Shown here: one piece after another, positions 42,901 to 49,157 of the stretch | Numbering within the stretch: position 1 is the first letter of the stretch | Layout: each line of letters begins with the position of its first letter | Assembly: GCA_009377495.1 (NCBI GenBank) | Contig: WHTZ01000023.1 | Location: 18,785 to 82,784 of the forward strand | DNA: 64,000 nucleotides | Origin: Luteitalea sp. | GTDB taxonomy: Bacteria; Acidobacteriota; Vicinamibacteria; Vicinamibacterales; Vicinamibacteraceae | Direction: 5' to 3' | Program-made: the position numbers and the translations under genes | The notes under the pieces: model-generated | The model's database searches: none | What the model was told of the DNA's origin: nothing | The model's input: the letters and a program-made list of their open reading frames with translations, nothing else

Positions 42901-43130
42901 TAGAGGCCGGGGGCAAGATTGAGAACCCGAAAGAGTCCCTCCTCGGAGCCTGTCACGTGCCGCGTGACCCCGGTGGACACGTTGGTCACCCGGACCAGCG
43001 CCGTCGGCACCACAGCCGCCGACGTGTCGGTCACGATGCCCTGGATCGCGCCGCTGAACTGGGCCCAGGCCCCGGTCGCGACAAGCAAGAGCGGAGCGGC
43101 GATCAAGCCGGATCGATAGAAGGCGTCCAT
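39951..43130 (-). CDS. TonB-dependent receptor, Oar-like with N-terminal carboxypeptidase-regulatory-like domain
   Basis: A 1059-aa outer-membrane receptor importing large substrates with energy from TonB-ExbBD. Signal peptide 1-24 (GLIAAPLLLVATGAWAQF). The beta-sandwich domain is at about 25-115 (GIVTDTSAAVVPTALVRVTN, NLAPGLYRVEVEKEGFRSA). The plug domain follows at about 120-260 (VPTVETEQGRVSGRIDTVQL, LNGRNLYNLIALQPGV), and the barrel to the terminal VQLGFRLEF. Such receptors are very common in Acidobacteriota and are thought to take up oligosaccharides. Clustering with an enolase-superfamily enzyme, kduI and IclR points to uronate-containing glycans. Two palindromes bracket its promoter region. 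Confidence 0.92.
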   Translation of the reverse strand: MDAFYRSGLIAAPLLLVATGAWAQFSGAIQGIVTDTSAAVVPTALVRVTNVSTGVTRHVTGSEEGLFRVLNLAPGLYRVEVEKEGFRSAIRDNVQVAVSETVRVDLALEVGAVADSVTVTEQVPTVETEQGRVSGRIDTVQLKEMPLNGRNLYNLIALQPGVVGRGLSSALGAGGAGNDAFSGEANPQVFASGQRSEANSFTLDDTSVNSAARGGISNLTPNADSVAEVRVVSNNFSAVDGRNSGAQIQVISKTGTNEVRGGLSYFFTNDTLGSRNVFESEVPEFRRNQFGYNVGGPIIRNRTFFFHSYEGLRSSGTRSSGFTVETPEFRDFVLQTRPSSIAARVLDEFRPAMDPTTAIQDLGSPAGGVNVIGPPDGIPDIGTAQFAPNAFRDGNQFSLRIDHELREGKDRLYGNFYRTTTNILNGGIRPAFDRPTDERTHFGSLNHTRIIGPTMLNEFRAGVMRLTGVPRTPPRLDIPQINVAPLSGFSTSFFPAGWFQTNFHFKNVFSWTKSTHTIRAGGELRRVWTNSRNTSNFIPSYGFANILDFANDEALQVVRNVDPSTGEPANNVIGFRGLEYAFFINNDWKVSPTLSINLGLRYESYTTIREVNGILRNLVLGPGDDDATRLANARMEVVPELFSPNTLDFAPRLGFAWNPDGVSKTAIRGGYGIAYDRLFHTPVLDVRSNPPLRASATLGTLFGTDFIYSLGNPDEPFLGYPVEPGLRLGLDERNGIEGSRVAVRTVDPNLRTAHVHNWFVGIQRDVGGGWVAEINYLGSAGRNLYNLANVNRFRGDLLDDELSALNPSFSQIQMIESSSNSIHHGGTVVMRRALSRGVALQAAYTFGKTITDASDLVSVTNYQDIANRDLDRSLADFDVPQKLAVMGLWEIPFLRHGRNIASRIFGGWQLSGFLILQKGTPITPVNNASWPSGDYNADGNIGDRPNAPDDGVRRGGWERSDYLTGIFDAADFPRPDPGENGTLGRNTFRGPGFAQLDVSLAKHVRFGERVTGQLRVDAFNALNRVNLHNPVMDLNSPNFGRSLSTETPRSVQLGFRLEF

Positions 43131-43186
43131 GACAGTCCCCTCGGGTGCTGCGCACGTGCGAGCTCGCGCGCACGTCTCGTCCGTGA

Positions 43187-43201
43187 TTTCACTTCGTGAA
43201 A
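43187..43201. promoter_or_regulatory. IclR-type operator, site 1 (TTTCAC-TTC-GTGAAA)
   Basis: Perfect 6-3-6 palindrome 57 bp upstream of the TonB-receptor start. The related half-site TTTTGTGAAATG follows at 43214-43225. Same pattern as the site just ahead of the iclR-like gene, so both sides of the divergent promoter would be controlled by that regulator. Confidence 0.7.
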
Positions 43202-43285
43202 CAGAGATGATCGTTTTGTGAAATGTTTTAATCGTGGTCCGCTGCTCATGTCAAGAAGAATGGTCTCGAGTCGTGAGCCAATTCG

Positions 43286-43300
43286 TTTTACAATGTGAAA
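43286..43300. promoter_or_regulatory. IclR-type operator, site 2 (TTTTAC-AAT-GTGAAA)
   Basis: A 6-3-6 palindrome with a single mismatch that ends one base before the ATG (43302) of the IclR-family gene. Binding here would block translation start or transcription of the regulator, an autoregulatory layout. Confidence 0.7.
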
Positions 43301-43301
43301 T

Positions 43302-44078
43302 ATGATCGGCAGCGCGAATCCGGTCGCGGGCATCAAGGTCCTGCACAAGGCCTTGAATGTGCTGGAGACCATCCGCGGGTCGGCGGCGGGTCTGGGATTG
43401 GCCGACGTGTCCCGCCGGATTGGATTGCCGAAGCCCACGGTGTACCGAATCCTCTCGACACTGGAGGCTCGCGGGTATCTCGACCGCAGAGAAGACGGAC
43501 GCTACCGCTTGGCGCGACGCCTGACCCAGGAGCCCGACCAGGCTTCCGTCGAGGAGGTGCTCAGATGTGTGGCGCGTCCCGTCATGCAGGCACTGGCGGA
43601 TTCCTGTAAAGAAACCGTGAACCTCGGCGTGCTGGATGGCAGTGAGGTCACGGTGATCGAGACCATTGAGAGTCCGCACGCCGTTCGAATGAGCTCGAAG
43701 GTTGGCAACAGGCGATACCTGCATTCGACGGCCTTGGGAAAGGTCATCCTCGCCGATCTCGACGAGTCGGAAGTCCTCCGGTTTGTACGGCGGAAGAGCC
43801 TGCCGCGCCTGACGCCGAAGACGATCGCGGATGTCGACCAGCTGCTGGAGGAACTGCGCAAGGTTCGCCAGCAGGGCCATGCCATGGACAATCAGGAGCA
43901 CGAACCGGATGGCCGCTGCCTCGGGGCCGGCATTCGGGGAGTGGGAGGCCGCGTGGTTGGGGCGCTCAGCATCTCCGGCCCCGCGCATCGCATGACGCGG
44001 CCCTACGTCCGATCCTTACTTCCACATCTGCTGGAGGCGTGCGAGGCAATCTCGGCGGAGCTGCGGCGGCGATGGTAA
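43302..44078 (+). CDS. IclR-family transcriptional regulator
   Basis: A 258-aa regulator with an N-terminal winged HTH (about 10-75: VLHKALNVLETIRGSAAGLG, LADVSRRIGLPKPTVYRILS, TLEARGYLDRREDGRYRLA) and a C-terminal effector-binding domain (about 90-255: CKETVNLGVLDGSEVTVIET, RRYLHSTALGKVILADLDE, RQQGHAMDNQEHEPDGRCLG, GGRVVGALSISGPAHRM). The sequence ARVMQALADSCKETVNLG type resembles KdgR-like members. It is divergent from the TonB receptor-enolase-kduI operon and two matching palindromes lie between, so it is the likely local repressor responding to a uronate breakdown product. Confidence 0.92.
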   Translation: MIGSANPVAGIKVLHKALNVLETIRGSAAGLGLADVSRRIGLPKPTVYRILSTLEARGYLDRREDGRYRLARRLTQEPDQASVEEVLRCVARPVMQALADSCKETVNLGVLDGSEVTVIETIESPHAVRMSSKVGNRRYLHSTALGKVILADLDESEVLRFVRRKSLPRLTPKTIADVDQLLEELRKVRQQGHAMDNQEHEPDGRCLGAGIRGVGGRVVGALSISGPAHRMTRPYVRSLLPHLLEACEAISAELRRRW

Positions 44079-44096
44079 TCGAAGCGACAGGTTGAC

Positions 44097-44262
44097 TTGG
44101 ATCTCATTCACAGGCAGCTCGCGGTCGGTTTGGCGAACAACGCTTCGCAGCGTCAGCCCAAGCGATTCCGGTGGAACGCTGCTGCGAACGACCACGAACA
44201 GGGTGTCGTCGGTGCGCAAGGCGTACGGATAGTAAACCGCGCCTTGAGCTACCTCGTCGGTG
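44097..44262 (-). pseudogene. ADOP permease fragment
   Basis: The minus strand reads DEVAQGAVYYPYALRTDDTL, FVVVRSSVPPESLGLTLRSV, VRQTDRELPVNEIQV. This is the part of an ADOP permease just before the last FtsX domain (VYxPxxx...xxVVRTxxxPxxL...xLRxxVxxxDxxLPVxxVxT). Both ends are cut. It lies between the iclR-like gene and a DinB remnant. Confidence 0.65.
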
Positions 44263-44271
44263 AGCCCTGCT

Positions 44272-44430
44272 TCACTGACGCGGAATGGGCACGTTCAGCA
44301 GCCGCAGATCGACCACGAGCTGCCCGCGGTGATGAGAGAAGTGATTCAGCATGAGACTCCTGAGCAGACCGACGCGGGGTACGGTCATGCGCACCTCACC
44401 ATGGTCTTTGAGCGTCCACGGGCCTGTCAG
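44272..44430 (-). pseudogene. DinB-family protein, C-terminal remnant cut by repeat copy D
   Basis: The reading LTGPWTLKDHGEVRMTVPR, then LLRSLMLNHFSHHRGQLVVD, LRLLNVPIPRQ and a TGA at 44274-44272 is the end of a DinB/YfiT-type protein (NHxxHHRGQLxVxLRLLxVPxP), with the metal-binding histidines HxxHH still present. Repeat copy D is inserted at its upstream end, at the CCTGTCAG repeat, and the N-terminal two thirds are not recognisable beyond it. Confidence 0.7.
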
Positions 44431-44624
44431 GGGTGCTTAACGGTTCTGGGGGTCGCGGCCGGGCACGTCGTTGTAGGCCCGGCTGACATCGACGGCGGAC
44501 GGGGTCGCCGGCTAAGAAAAAGGGGACAGGCCCCTTTTTCGTCGGCGTTGGTTCTCGAAAAAGGGGCCTGTCCCCTTTTTCCGACCCTCCAGATCTCGCG
44601 ACCCCCATTTCCGTTAAGCACCCG
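44431..44624. mobile_element. Miniature palindromic element, copy D
   Basis: Long form (194 bp), nearly identical to copy C, including the GGCCGGGCACGTCGTTGTAG left arm. Ends are GGGTGCTTAACGG and CCGTTAAGCACCCG. Direct repeats CCTGTCAG at 44423-44430 and 44625-44632 mark the insertion. It interrupts the DinB remnant and lies just upstream of the promoter of the RHH-VapC genes. Confidence 0.9.
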
Positions 44625-44640
44625 CCTGTCAGTGTCCGAC

Positions 44641-44674
44641 TTGACGACCAGACAAGTATGAACATACCATACTT
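44641..44674 (+). promoter_or_regulatory. Promoter with operator of the RHH-VapC operon
   Basis: TTGACG (44641-44646) as -35 with a -10 near TACCAT/ATACCA (44664-44670). The inverted repeat AAGTATG-N7-CATACTT (44654-44660 and 44668-44674) overlaps the -10 and ends two bases before the antitoxin ATG (44677), the expected place for antitoxin autorepression. Confidence 0.7.
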
Positions 44675-44676
44675 CC

Positions 44677-44955
44677 ATGGCGGCCACTGTGATTCGCACG
44701 ACGTACGCCCTCGATGAGGAGACCGTCCGTCGTCTCGACGGGCTAGCGCGCCACTGGAACGTGTCAAAGTCGGAGGCGCTTCGCCGCGCCATTCGCGCTG
44801 CGGACGCCGACCCTACAGTGCCTAATGATCGGCTGAAAGCGCTGGACGAACTGCAAGCGTCGATGGGTCTCACGCGGGGCCGAGCCCGGGCGTGGGTTCG
44901 CGATGTGCGTGCGGAGCGTCGTCGGGGCACCGAGCGGCGGCTCGCGAAACGATGA
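44677..44955 (+). CDS. Ribbon-helix-helix antitoxin
   Basis: A 92-aa protein. RHH domain at about 1-50: TVIRTTYALDEETVRRLDGL (strand, helix A) and ARHWNVSKSEALRRAIRAAD (helix B with the V-S-K-S-E-A-L turn). The rest (RLKALDELQASMGLTRGRAR, AWVRDVRAERR) is a helical, basic toxin-binding tail. Its TGA overlaps the ATG of the PIN-domain gene, the standard antitoxin-toxin arrangement. The palindrome in its promoter is the likely DNA target. Confidence 0.85.
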   Translation: MAATVIRTTYALDEETVRRLDGLARHWNVSKSEALRRAIRAADADPTVPNDRLKALDELQASMGLTRGRARAWVRDVRAERRRGTERRLAKR

Positions 44956-45395
44956 CCGACGATCAGGTCCGAGCCGACGCTCCCACCGCGATCGATGAGC
45001 TGGCGTCCCCCGCATCACCCGTCCATCTCGACACGAGCTTCCTCATCAACGCGCTCGTTCCAGGCACGCCTGAGGACGGCCGACTGCGAGGGTGGCTCGA
45101 GCAAGGAACGGCGATCGCGATAAGCTGCATCGGCTGGGCAGAGTTTCTGTGCGGACCAGTATCGCACGACGATCGCCAGCGTGCCCGCAAGGTTGTTGGA
45201 ATGCCGCTGCCACTGGTCGAGGAGGAGGCCGTTCAAGCGGCCGCGTTGTTCAACGTCGGCGGGCGGCGACGAGGATCGCTGCCGGACTCGCTGATTGCGG
45301 CGGCAGCGTTGAAGGCGGGGGCGACGCTCGCCACTAGCAATGGCGGAGCCTTCCGGCGATTCAAGCGTGCGGGCCTCAAGCTGGTCTCCGACTGA
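44952..45395 (+). CDS. VapC-like PIN-domain toxin
   Basis: A 147-aa ribonuclease-type toxin beginning at the ATG at 44952, which overlaps the antitoxin stop (ATGA). The PIN acids are in place: Asp in VHLDTSFLINALVPG, Glu in SCIGWAEFLCGPVS, Asp in GSLPDSLIAAAALKAGA and a last acid-region ATSNGGAFRRF, where the usual D is replaced by N/G. The C-terminal LATSNGGAFRRFKRAGLKL is typical of this PIN subgroup. VapC toxins cleave tRNA or rRNA when released from the antitoxin. Confidence 0.87.
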   Translation: MTDDQVRADAPTAIDELASPASPVHLDTSFLINALVPGTPEDGRLRGWLEQGTAIAISCIGWAEFLCGPVSHDDRQRARKVVGMPLPLVEEEAVQAAALFNVGGRRRGSLPDSLIAAAALKAGATLATSNGGAFRRFKRAGLKLVSD

Positions 45396-45456
45396 TGCGC
45401 GCCCATCCCGCCGATGAGTCTTGATTCCCTGCCCCGCATCTGTCCGGGGCGGCCTT

Positions 45457-45561
45457 CTACCCGGATGGAAATCTTCTGAACGGCCGCCGAAGAGGTGACC
45501 GACTGAACACGTCCGCGAACGGCACGTCCAGTTCGATACTCTGCACGTCGACGGTGCGCAT
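45457..45561 (-). pseudogene. SRPBCC-type protein, N-terminal stub
   Basis: A 34-aa reading with a strong ribosome binding site (GGAGGAACACG before the ATG at 45561): MRTVDVQSIELDVPFADVFS and then RSPLRRPFRRFPSG. The start matches SRPBCC/cyclase-fold proteins (xxVQSIxLDVPFxxxFxxxADPxxLPxW), after which the sequence diverges, so only the first strand survives. Confidence 0.45.
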
Positions 45562-45619
45562 CGTGTTCCTCCTTGGGCCGTCGTGGCCCGGCAGCCGCTG
45601 CGTCTGGCAACGTGCCTGA

Positions 45620-45715
45620 CTCACTCCCGAAGAGCTCGCCGACGGACTTGCTCGTGCCCGCTCACTCCTCGGTCGCGTCAAGGCGCAGCAACGGCTCTCA
45701 CGACGTTCGGCGTAA
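45620..45715 (+). pseudogene. Antitoxin remnant upstream of PIN gene
   Basis: One frame encodes LTPEELADGLARARSLLGRV-KAQQRLSRRSA and ends with TAA whose last base is the first base of the PIN gene ATG (TAATG). The helical, basic tail and coupled stop/start are typical of an antitoxin end. A TGA lies directly before the Leu codon and no start is present, so the N-terminal DNA-binding part is lost. Confidence 0.5.
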
Positions 45716-46098
45716 TGGCGGGCGTCACTTACGACACGGGAGCACTCGTCGCCGCCGAACGGAACGACCGCCGCATGTGGGCGCTGCATGCCGCCTTCCT
45801 CGCGACGGAGGTCGTACCGACCGTGCCCGCACCCGTGCTGGCGGAAGCCTGGCGAGGCGGCCCGCGCCAAGCCAGTCTGCCGCGACTGCTGGCCATGTGC
45901 GAGGTCGAGCCAATGACCGAAGACCAGGCGCGACAGGTCGGTATCCTCGCCGGCAAGGCGGCCCACGACGACATCGTCGACGTCACGGTTGTCGAGGGCG
46001 CAATCCGCCGTCGGGACACCGTCGTCACCTCTAACGAGGACCACATCCGCCGCATCGCCGACGCGGCACGTGTCCGGCTGCCAATCGAGCGCATCTGA
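45715..46098 (+). CDS. PIN-domain protein (VapC-like), antitoxin lost
   Basis: A 127-aa PIN-fold protein: MAGVTYDTGALVAAERNDRR carries the first Asp, PVLAEAWRGG the Glu, AHDDIVDVTVVEGAI the Asp pair and VVTSNEDHIRRIADAA the last Asp. All four acidic positions appear intact, so nuclease activity is possible. The start ATG overlaps the stop of a degenerate antitoxin reading. A free toxin without antitoxin should be harmful, so it may be weakly expressed, attenuated, or neutralised by an antitoxin elsewhere. Confidence 0.82.
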   Translation: MAGVTYDTGALVAAERNDRRMWALHAAFLATEVVPTVPAPVLAEAWRGGPRQASLPRLLAMCEVEPMTEDQARQVGILAGKAAHDDIVDVTVVEGAIRRRDTVVTSNEDHIRRIADAARVRLPIERI

Positions 46099-46347
46099 AG
46101 CGCCGGACGCGAGTCCGGAGCTGCGGTAGACGATTTGCGTCAAGTGGATGAGCAGCAGCATTTACTCGTCGTCTTGCGTGAAGCGCGATCAGCCTTCGCT
46201 CGGCTGCTCGTAGACAGGTCTATGGGCGCCTCTGTCGCTGGCGGGGTTCGTATCCCTTCAGTCCAAACATCTGCGGAGCTCAGGGGAATTGTGCACGAAT
46301 CCCCTCAGCTGGCCTTGGCACTCAATCACCGAACGCCTAGCGCGGCC
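46099..46347. other. Intergenic, no gene seen
   Basis: About 250 bp between the PIN gene and the convergent ADOP permease. GCGCCGGACGCGAGTCCGG (46101-46119) holds a short stem. No RNA gene or protein-like frame was recognised. Confidence 0.35.
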
Positions 46348-48945
46348 TTATTCGTGCTGCAGGGCAATCATTGGATCGATGCGCGACGCCCGACGCGCGG
46401 GAACGAGACACGCGAGGGCTGCCACCGCCAGGAGAACGAGAGATACCACGGTGACAGCCGGGCTATAGTCGGGCCGGAAGCCGTAGAAGAGCGTGGTCAT
46501 CAAGCGCGCCGCGACGAGCGCCAGGAGCACACCAATGGCGAGCCCGGCGAGCGTCAACGCCAAGCCGCGTCTACCGAAAGCGAGCAATATGTCGTTGGAC
46601 GTCGCTCCCAACGCCATGCGCACTCCGATTTCGTTGGTGCGTTGCGTCACAGCGTAGGAGAGCACTCCATACAATCCGAGCGACGCGAGTAACAGCGCGA
46701 GCAGCGCGAACGCGCTCAACAGCGTGGTATTCTGCAAGGGCGCGGACAACTGGCGAGCCACGATGTCGTCGACCGTTTGAATATGCGTGACCGGCATGTT
46801 CTCATCGACGGACCAGATCGCTTGCCGAACCGCCGCAACAATCGACGCCGGCTCCACCGCTGTGCGAACCACGATGCCGCTCGGCTGATCGCCGCTTTGG
46901 TCCGCTTGGTCGTGCACGCGATACACCGCGGGCTTCAACTCTTCCGCCACGCCGCGATCACGAATTTCCTTCACGACACCGACGATCGTGTACCAGTAGC
47001 CTTCCGCGCCCAAGTGTCCGAATTGCAATCGCGCGCCGAGCGGCGAACGTCCGGGAAAGTTGCGATCCGCAAGGGATTCATTGACAATCGCGACCGGCGA
47101 TTGCGAGAGCTGGTCGGATATGTCGAAGAACCGGCCTTCGCGCAGTCGCGCGCCAACAGTGGAGAAGTAGTCGCGAGTGACCACGCGGGAGAGCGCGTCC
47201 TGGGTGCGTGTGTCGTTTGCGGGTTGGCCCGCGAAGACATATCGAGTCGTCCCGGCGATTCCAGTCAGTGGGATTTTCGAGATCGCGCCCGCGCGTATGA
47301 CGCCGGGAATCGCTCGGATCCTTTCCAGCTCGGCGTTGACGAAGGCTACGCGCTGGTGGAAGTCGCGATAGCGGAACAGCGGAGTGACGAAGGTGAGCAG
47401 CTTTTCGCCGCGGATGCCCAGATCGAGCCGCTGCAGATGGTGAAACGTCTGCAGCAGCAAAACGCCGCTGGTCAGCAGCACGACGGCGAGAGCCGTCTCC
47501 GTGACGATGAGCGAATGCTGGAACCAATGGCTGCGCGCGCCGGAACTGCCGCGGCCACCGTCGCGGAGTCCTTCTTGCAAGGCGAGCCGCGACCCGCCGA
47601 GCGCAGGCGCAAGTCCAAACGTCAATCCGGCGGCGACGGCGATCGCCGCGGAGAACGCCAGCACGCGCCAGTCGAGGGTCAATCGCACGGCGGCCATGGT
47701 CTCCGGCACCAGCGTTTCCAGGAAGCGCATGACCGGTATGGCGAGCGCAAGTCCGGCGATGGCGCCGAGTCCCGCGAGCACCAGGCTCTCGACTAGAAAC
47801 TGCGTGATCAATCGACCGCGTCCTGCCCCGAGCGCCGCACGCACTGCCACTTCGCGGCGACGCGCGGCGCCGCGCGACAGCAGCAAGTTCGCCAGATTGA
47901 CGCACGAGATGAGCAAGATGGCCGCCGATGCGCATAGCAGGACGATCAGCGACGTTTGCGTTTTGCCCGCCAACTCGTCCCGCAAGGGCGTCACGACTGC
48001 CGCGCGCGGAGGTTTGACATGCGCCGTTACGCGCAGGCTCAATGCCGCCATCGATTCCCTGGCCTGCTGTAGCGTGACGCCGGGCTTGAGCCGCGCGACG
48101 ATGTGCTCGTCGTGCCACGAGAAGTGCTTCAGGCGCTCAGCGGAAAATGAGGTTGGCATCCAGATGTCGATATCGCGCGCAGGCATGAAATAGAACTCAC
48201 GCGGCATCACGCCGATTACCTCGTACGGACTATCGTTCAGATTGATCGTGCGGCCCAGCACATCGGGCGACGCGCCGAAGCGCCGCTGCCACAGTCCGTA
48301 GCTGATGACTGCCACCTGCACGCCTTGCGTGTCTTCTTCTTCGGTGAATACGCGTCCAAGCAGCGGCTGTGCGCCAAGGACGGTCCACAGATTCGCGGTG
48401 ACTTTGCGGCCCGGCAGTTGCTCGGGCTCGCCGTCGCCCGAGAGTGTCACGTTTCCCGTTTCGGTTGCCGCGATATCGGTGAAAACCGTGTTGTGGCGCC
48501 GCCATTCCCGCCACTCGGCGGGCGTCGAATTGTGTTTCGGGAAACCGATGTGACTCATCTCGTCCCAGATCATGACGAGACGATCGGCGTCGACATAGGG
48601 CAGCGGACGAATCAATACCGCGTCGACGGCGCTAAACATCGCGGTGTTGACGCCGATGCCGAGCGCCAGCGTTGCGATTGCGATGGCCGAGAACGCCGGA
48701 TTGCGGCGGACCTGGCGCAGCCCGTAGCGGACATCGCGCGCGAGCTGCTCCAGGCGGGGCCAGCCCCACGCCGCGCGAACCTCCTCCTTCACGAGCATTG
48801 CGTTGCCGAATGCTCGCTGAGCCCCATACGGTCCGGACTCCTCCGCCTCGAGGTCCAGGTGATTCTGGATCTCGCGTTCAAGGTCACGCTCCTTTTGCGC
48901 CCGCGACCATGGTCCAAAGTCTTTGATACGTGTCCAAATGCTCAT
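46348..48945 (-). CDS. ADOP-family duplicated permease
   Basis: An 865-aa inner-membrane permease. N-terminal cytoplasmic prefix about 1-60 (WSRAQKERDLEREIQNHLDL, ERDLExEIxxHLxxxxEE type), TM1 at about 80-102 (FSAIAIATLALGIGVNTAMF), first MacB-like periplasmic domain about 105-320, FtsX domain 1 about 335-455, TM plus second periplasmic domain about 475-735 and FtsX domain 2 about 745-855, ending VPARRASRIDPMIALQHE. It follows another ADOP gene on the same strand with a 212-bp gap and probably belongs to the same padR-led unit. There is no ABC ATPase nearby; substrate unknown. Confidence 0.92.
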   Translation of the reverse strand: MSIWTRIKDFGPWSRAQKERDLEREIQNHLDLEAEESGPYGAQRAFGNAMLVKEEVRAAWGWPRLEQLARDVRYGLRQVRRNPAFSAIAIATLALGIGVNTAMFSAVDAVLIRPLPYVDADRLVMIWDEMSHIGFPKHNSTPAEWREWRRHNTVFTDIAATETGNVTLSGDGEPEQLPGRKVTANLWTVLGAQPLLGRVFTEEEDTQGVQVAVISYGLWQRRFGASPDVLGRTINLNDSPYEVIGVMPREFYFMPARDIDIWMPTSFSAERLKHFSWHDEHIVARLKPGVTLQQARESMAALSLRVTAHVKPPRAAVVTPLRDELAGKTQTSLIVLLCASAAILLISCVNLANLLLSRGAARRREVAVRAALGAGRGRLITQFLVESLVLAGLGAIAGLALAIPVMRFLETLVPETMAAVRLTLDWRVLAFSAAIAVAAGLTFGLAPALGGSRLALQEGLRDGGRGSSGARSHWFQHSLIVTETALAVVLLTSGVLLLQTFHHLQRLDLGIRGEKLLTFVTPLFRYRDFHQRVAFVNAELERIRAIPGVIRAGAISKIPLTGIAGTTRYVFAGQPANDTRTQDALSRVVTRDYFSTVGARLREGRFFDISDQLSQSPVAIVNESLADRNFPGRSPLGARLQFGHLGAEGYWYTIVGVVKEIRDRGVAEELKPAVYRVHDQADQSGDQPSGIVVRTAVEPASIVAAVRQAIWSVDENMPVTHIQTVDDIVARQLSAPLQNTTLLSAFALLALLLASLGLYGVLSYAVTQRTNEIGVRMALGATSNDILLAFGRRGLALTLAGLAIGVLLALVAARLMTTLFYGFRPDYSPAVTVVSLVLLAVAALACLVPARRASRIDPMIALQHE

Positions 48946-49157
48946 ATCAACGCACCGCTTGGGCGGCCACGCGGGCGATGGCGCCTACCCGTTGTTTCCA
49001 CTTCGACTCCTCGACCGCCAACTGCTTCCTACCGGCGGGCGCTCAGCCGAAGAAGTGCGATTTTGTCGCGACCTTGATTCATGGTCGATATTCTACCCTG
49101 CATGGCAAGCTGGTGCGCAGATGGCGAACGAGCACGCAAGCACTCTCGCACGACCCC

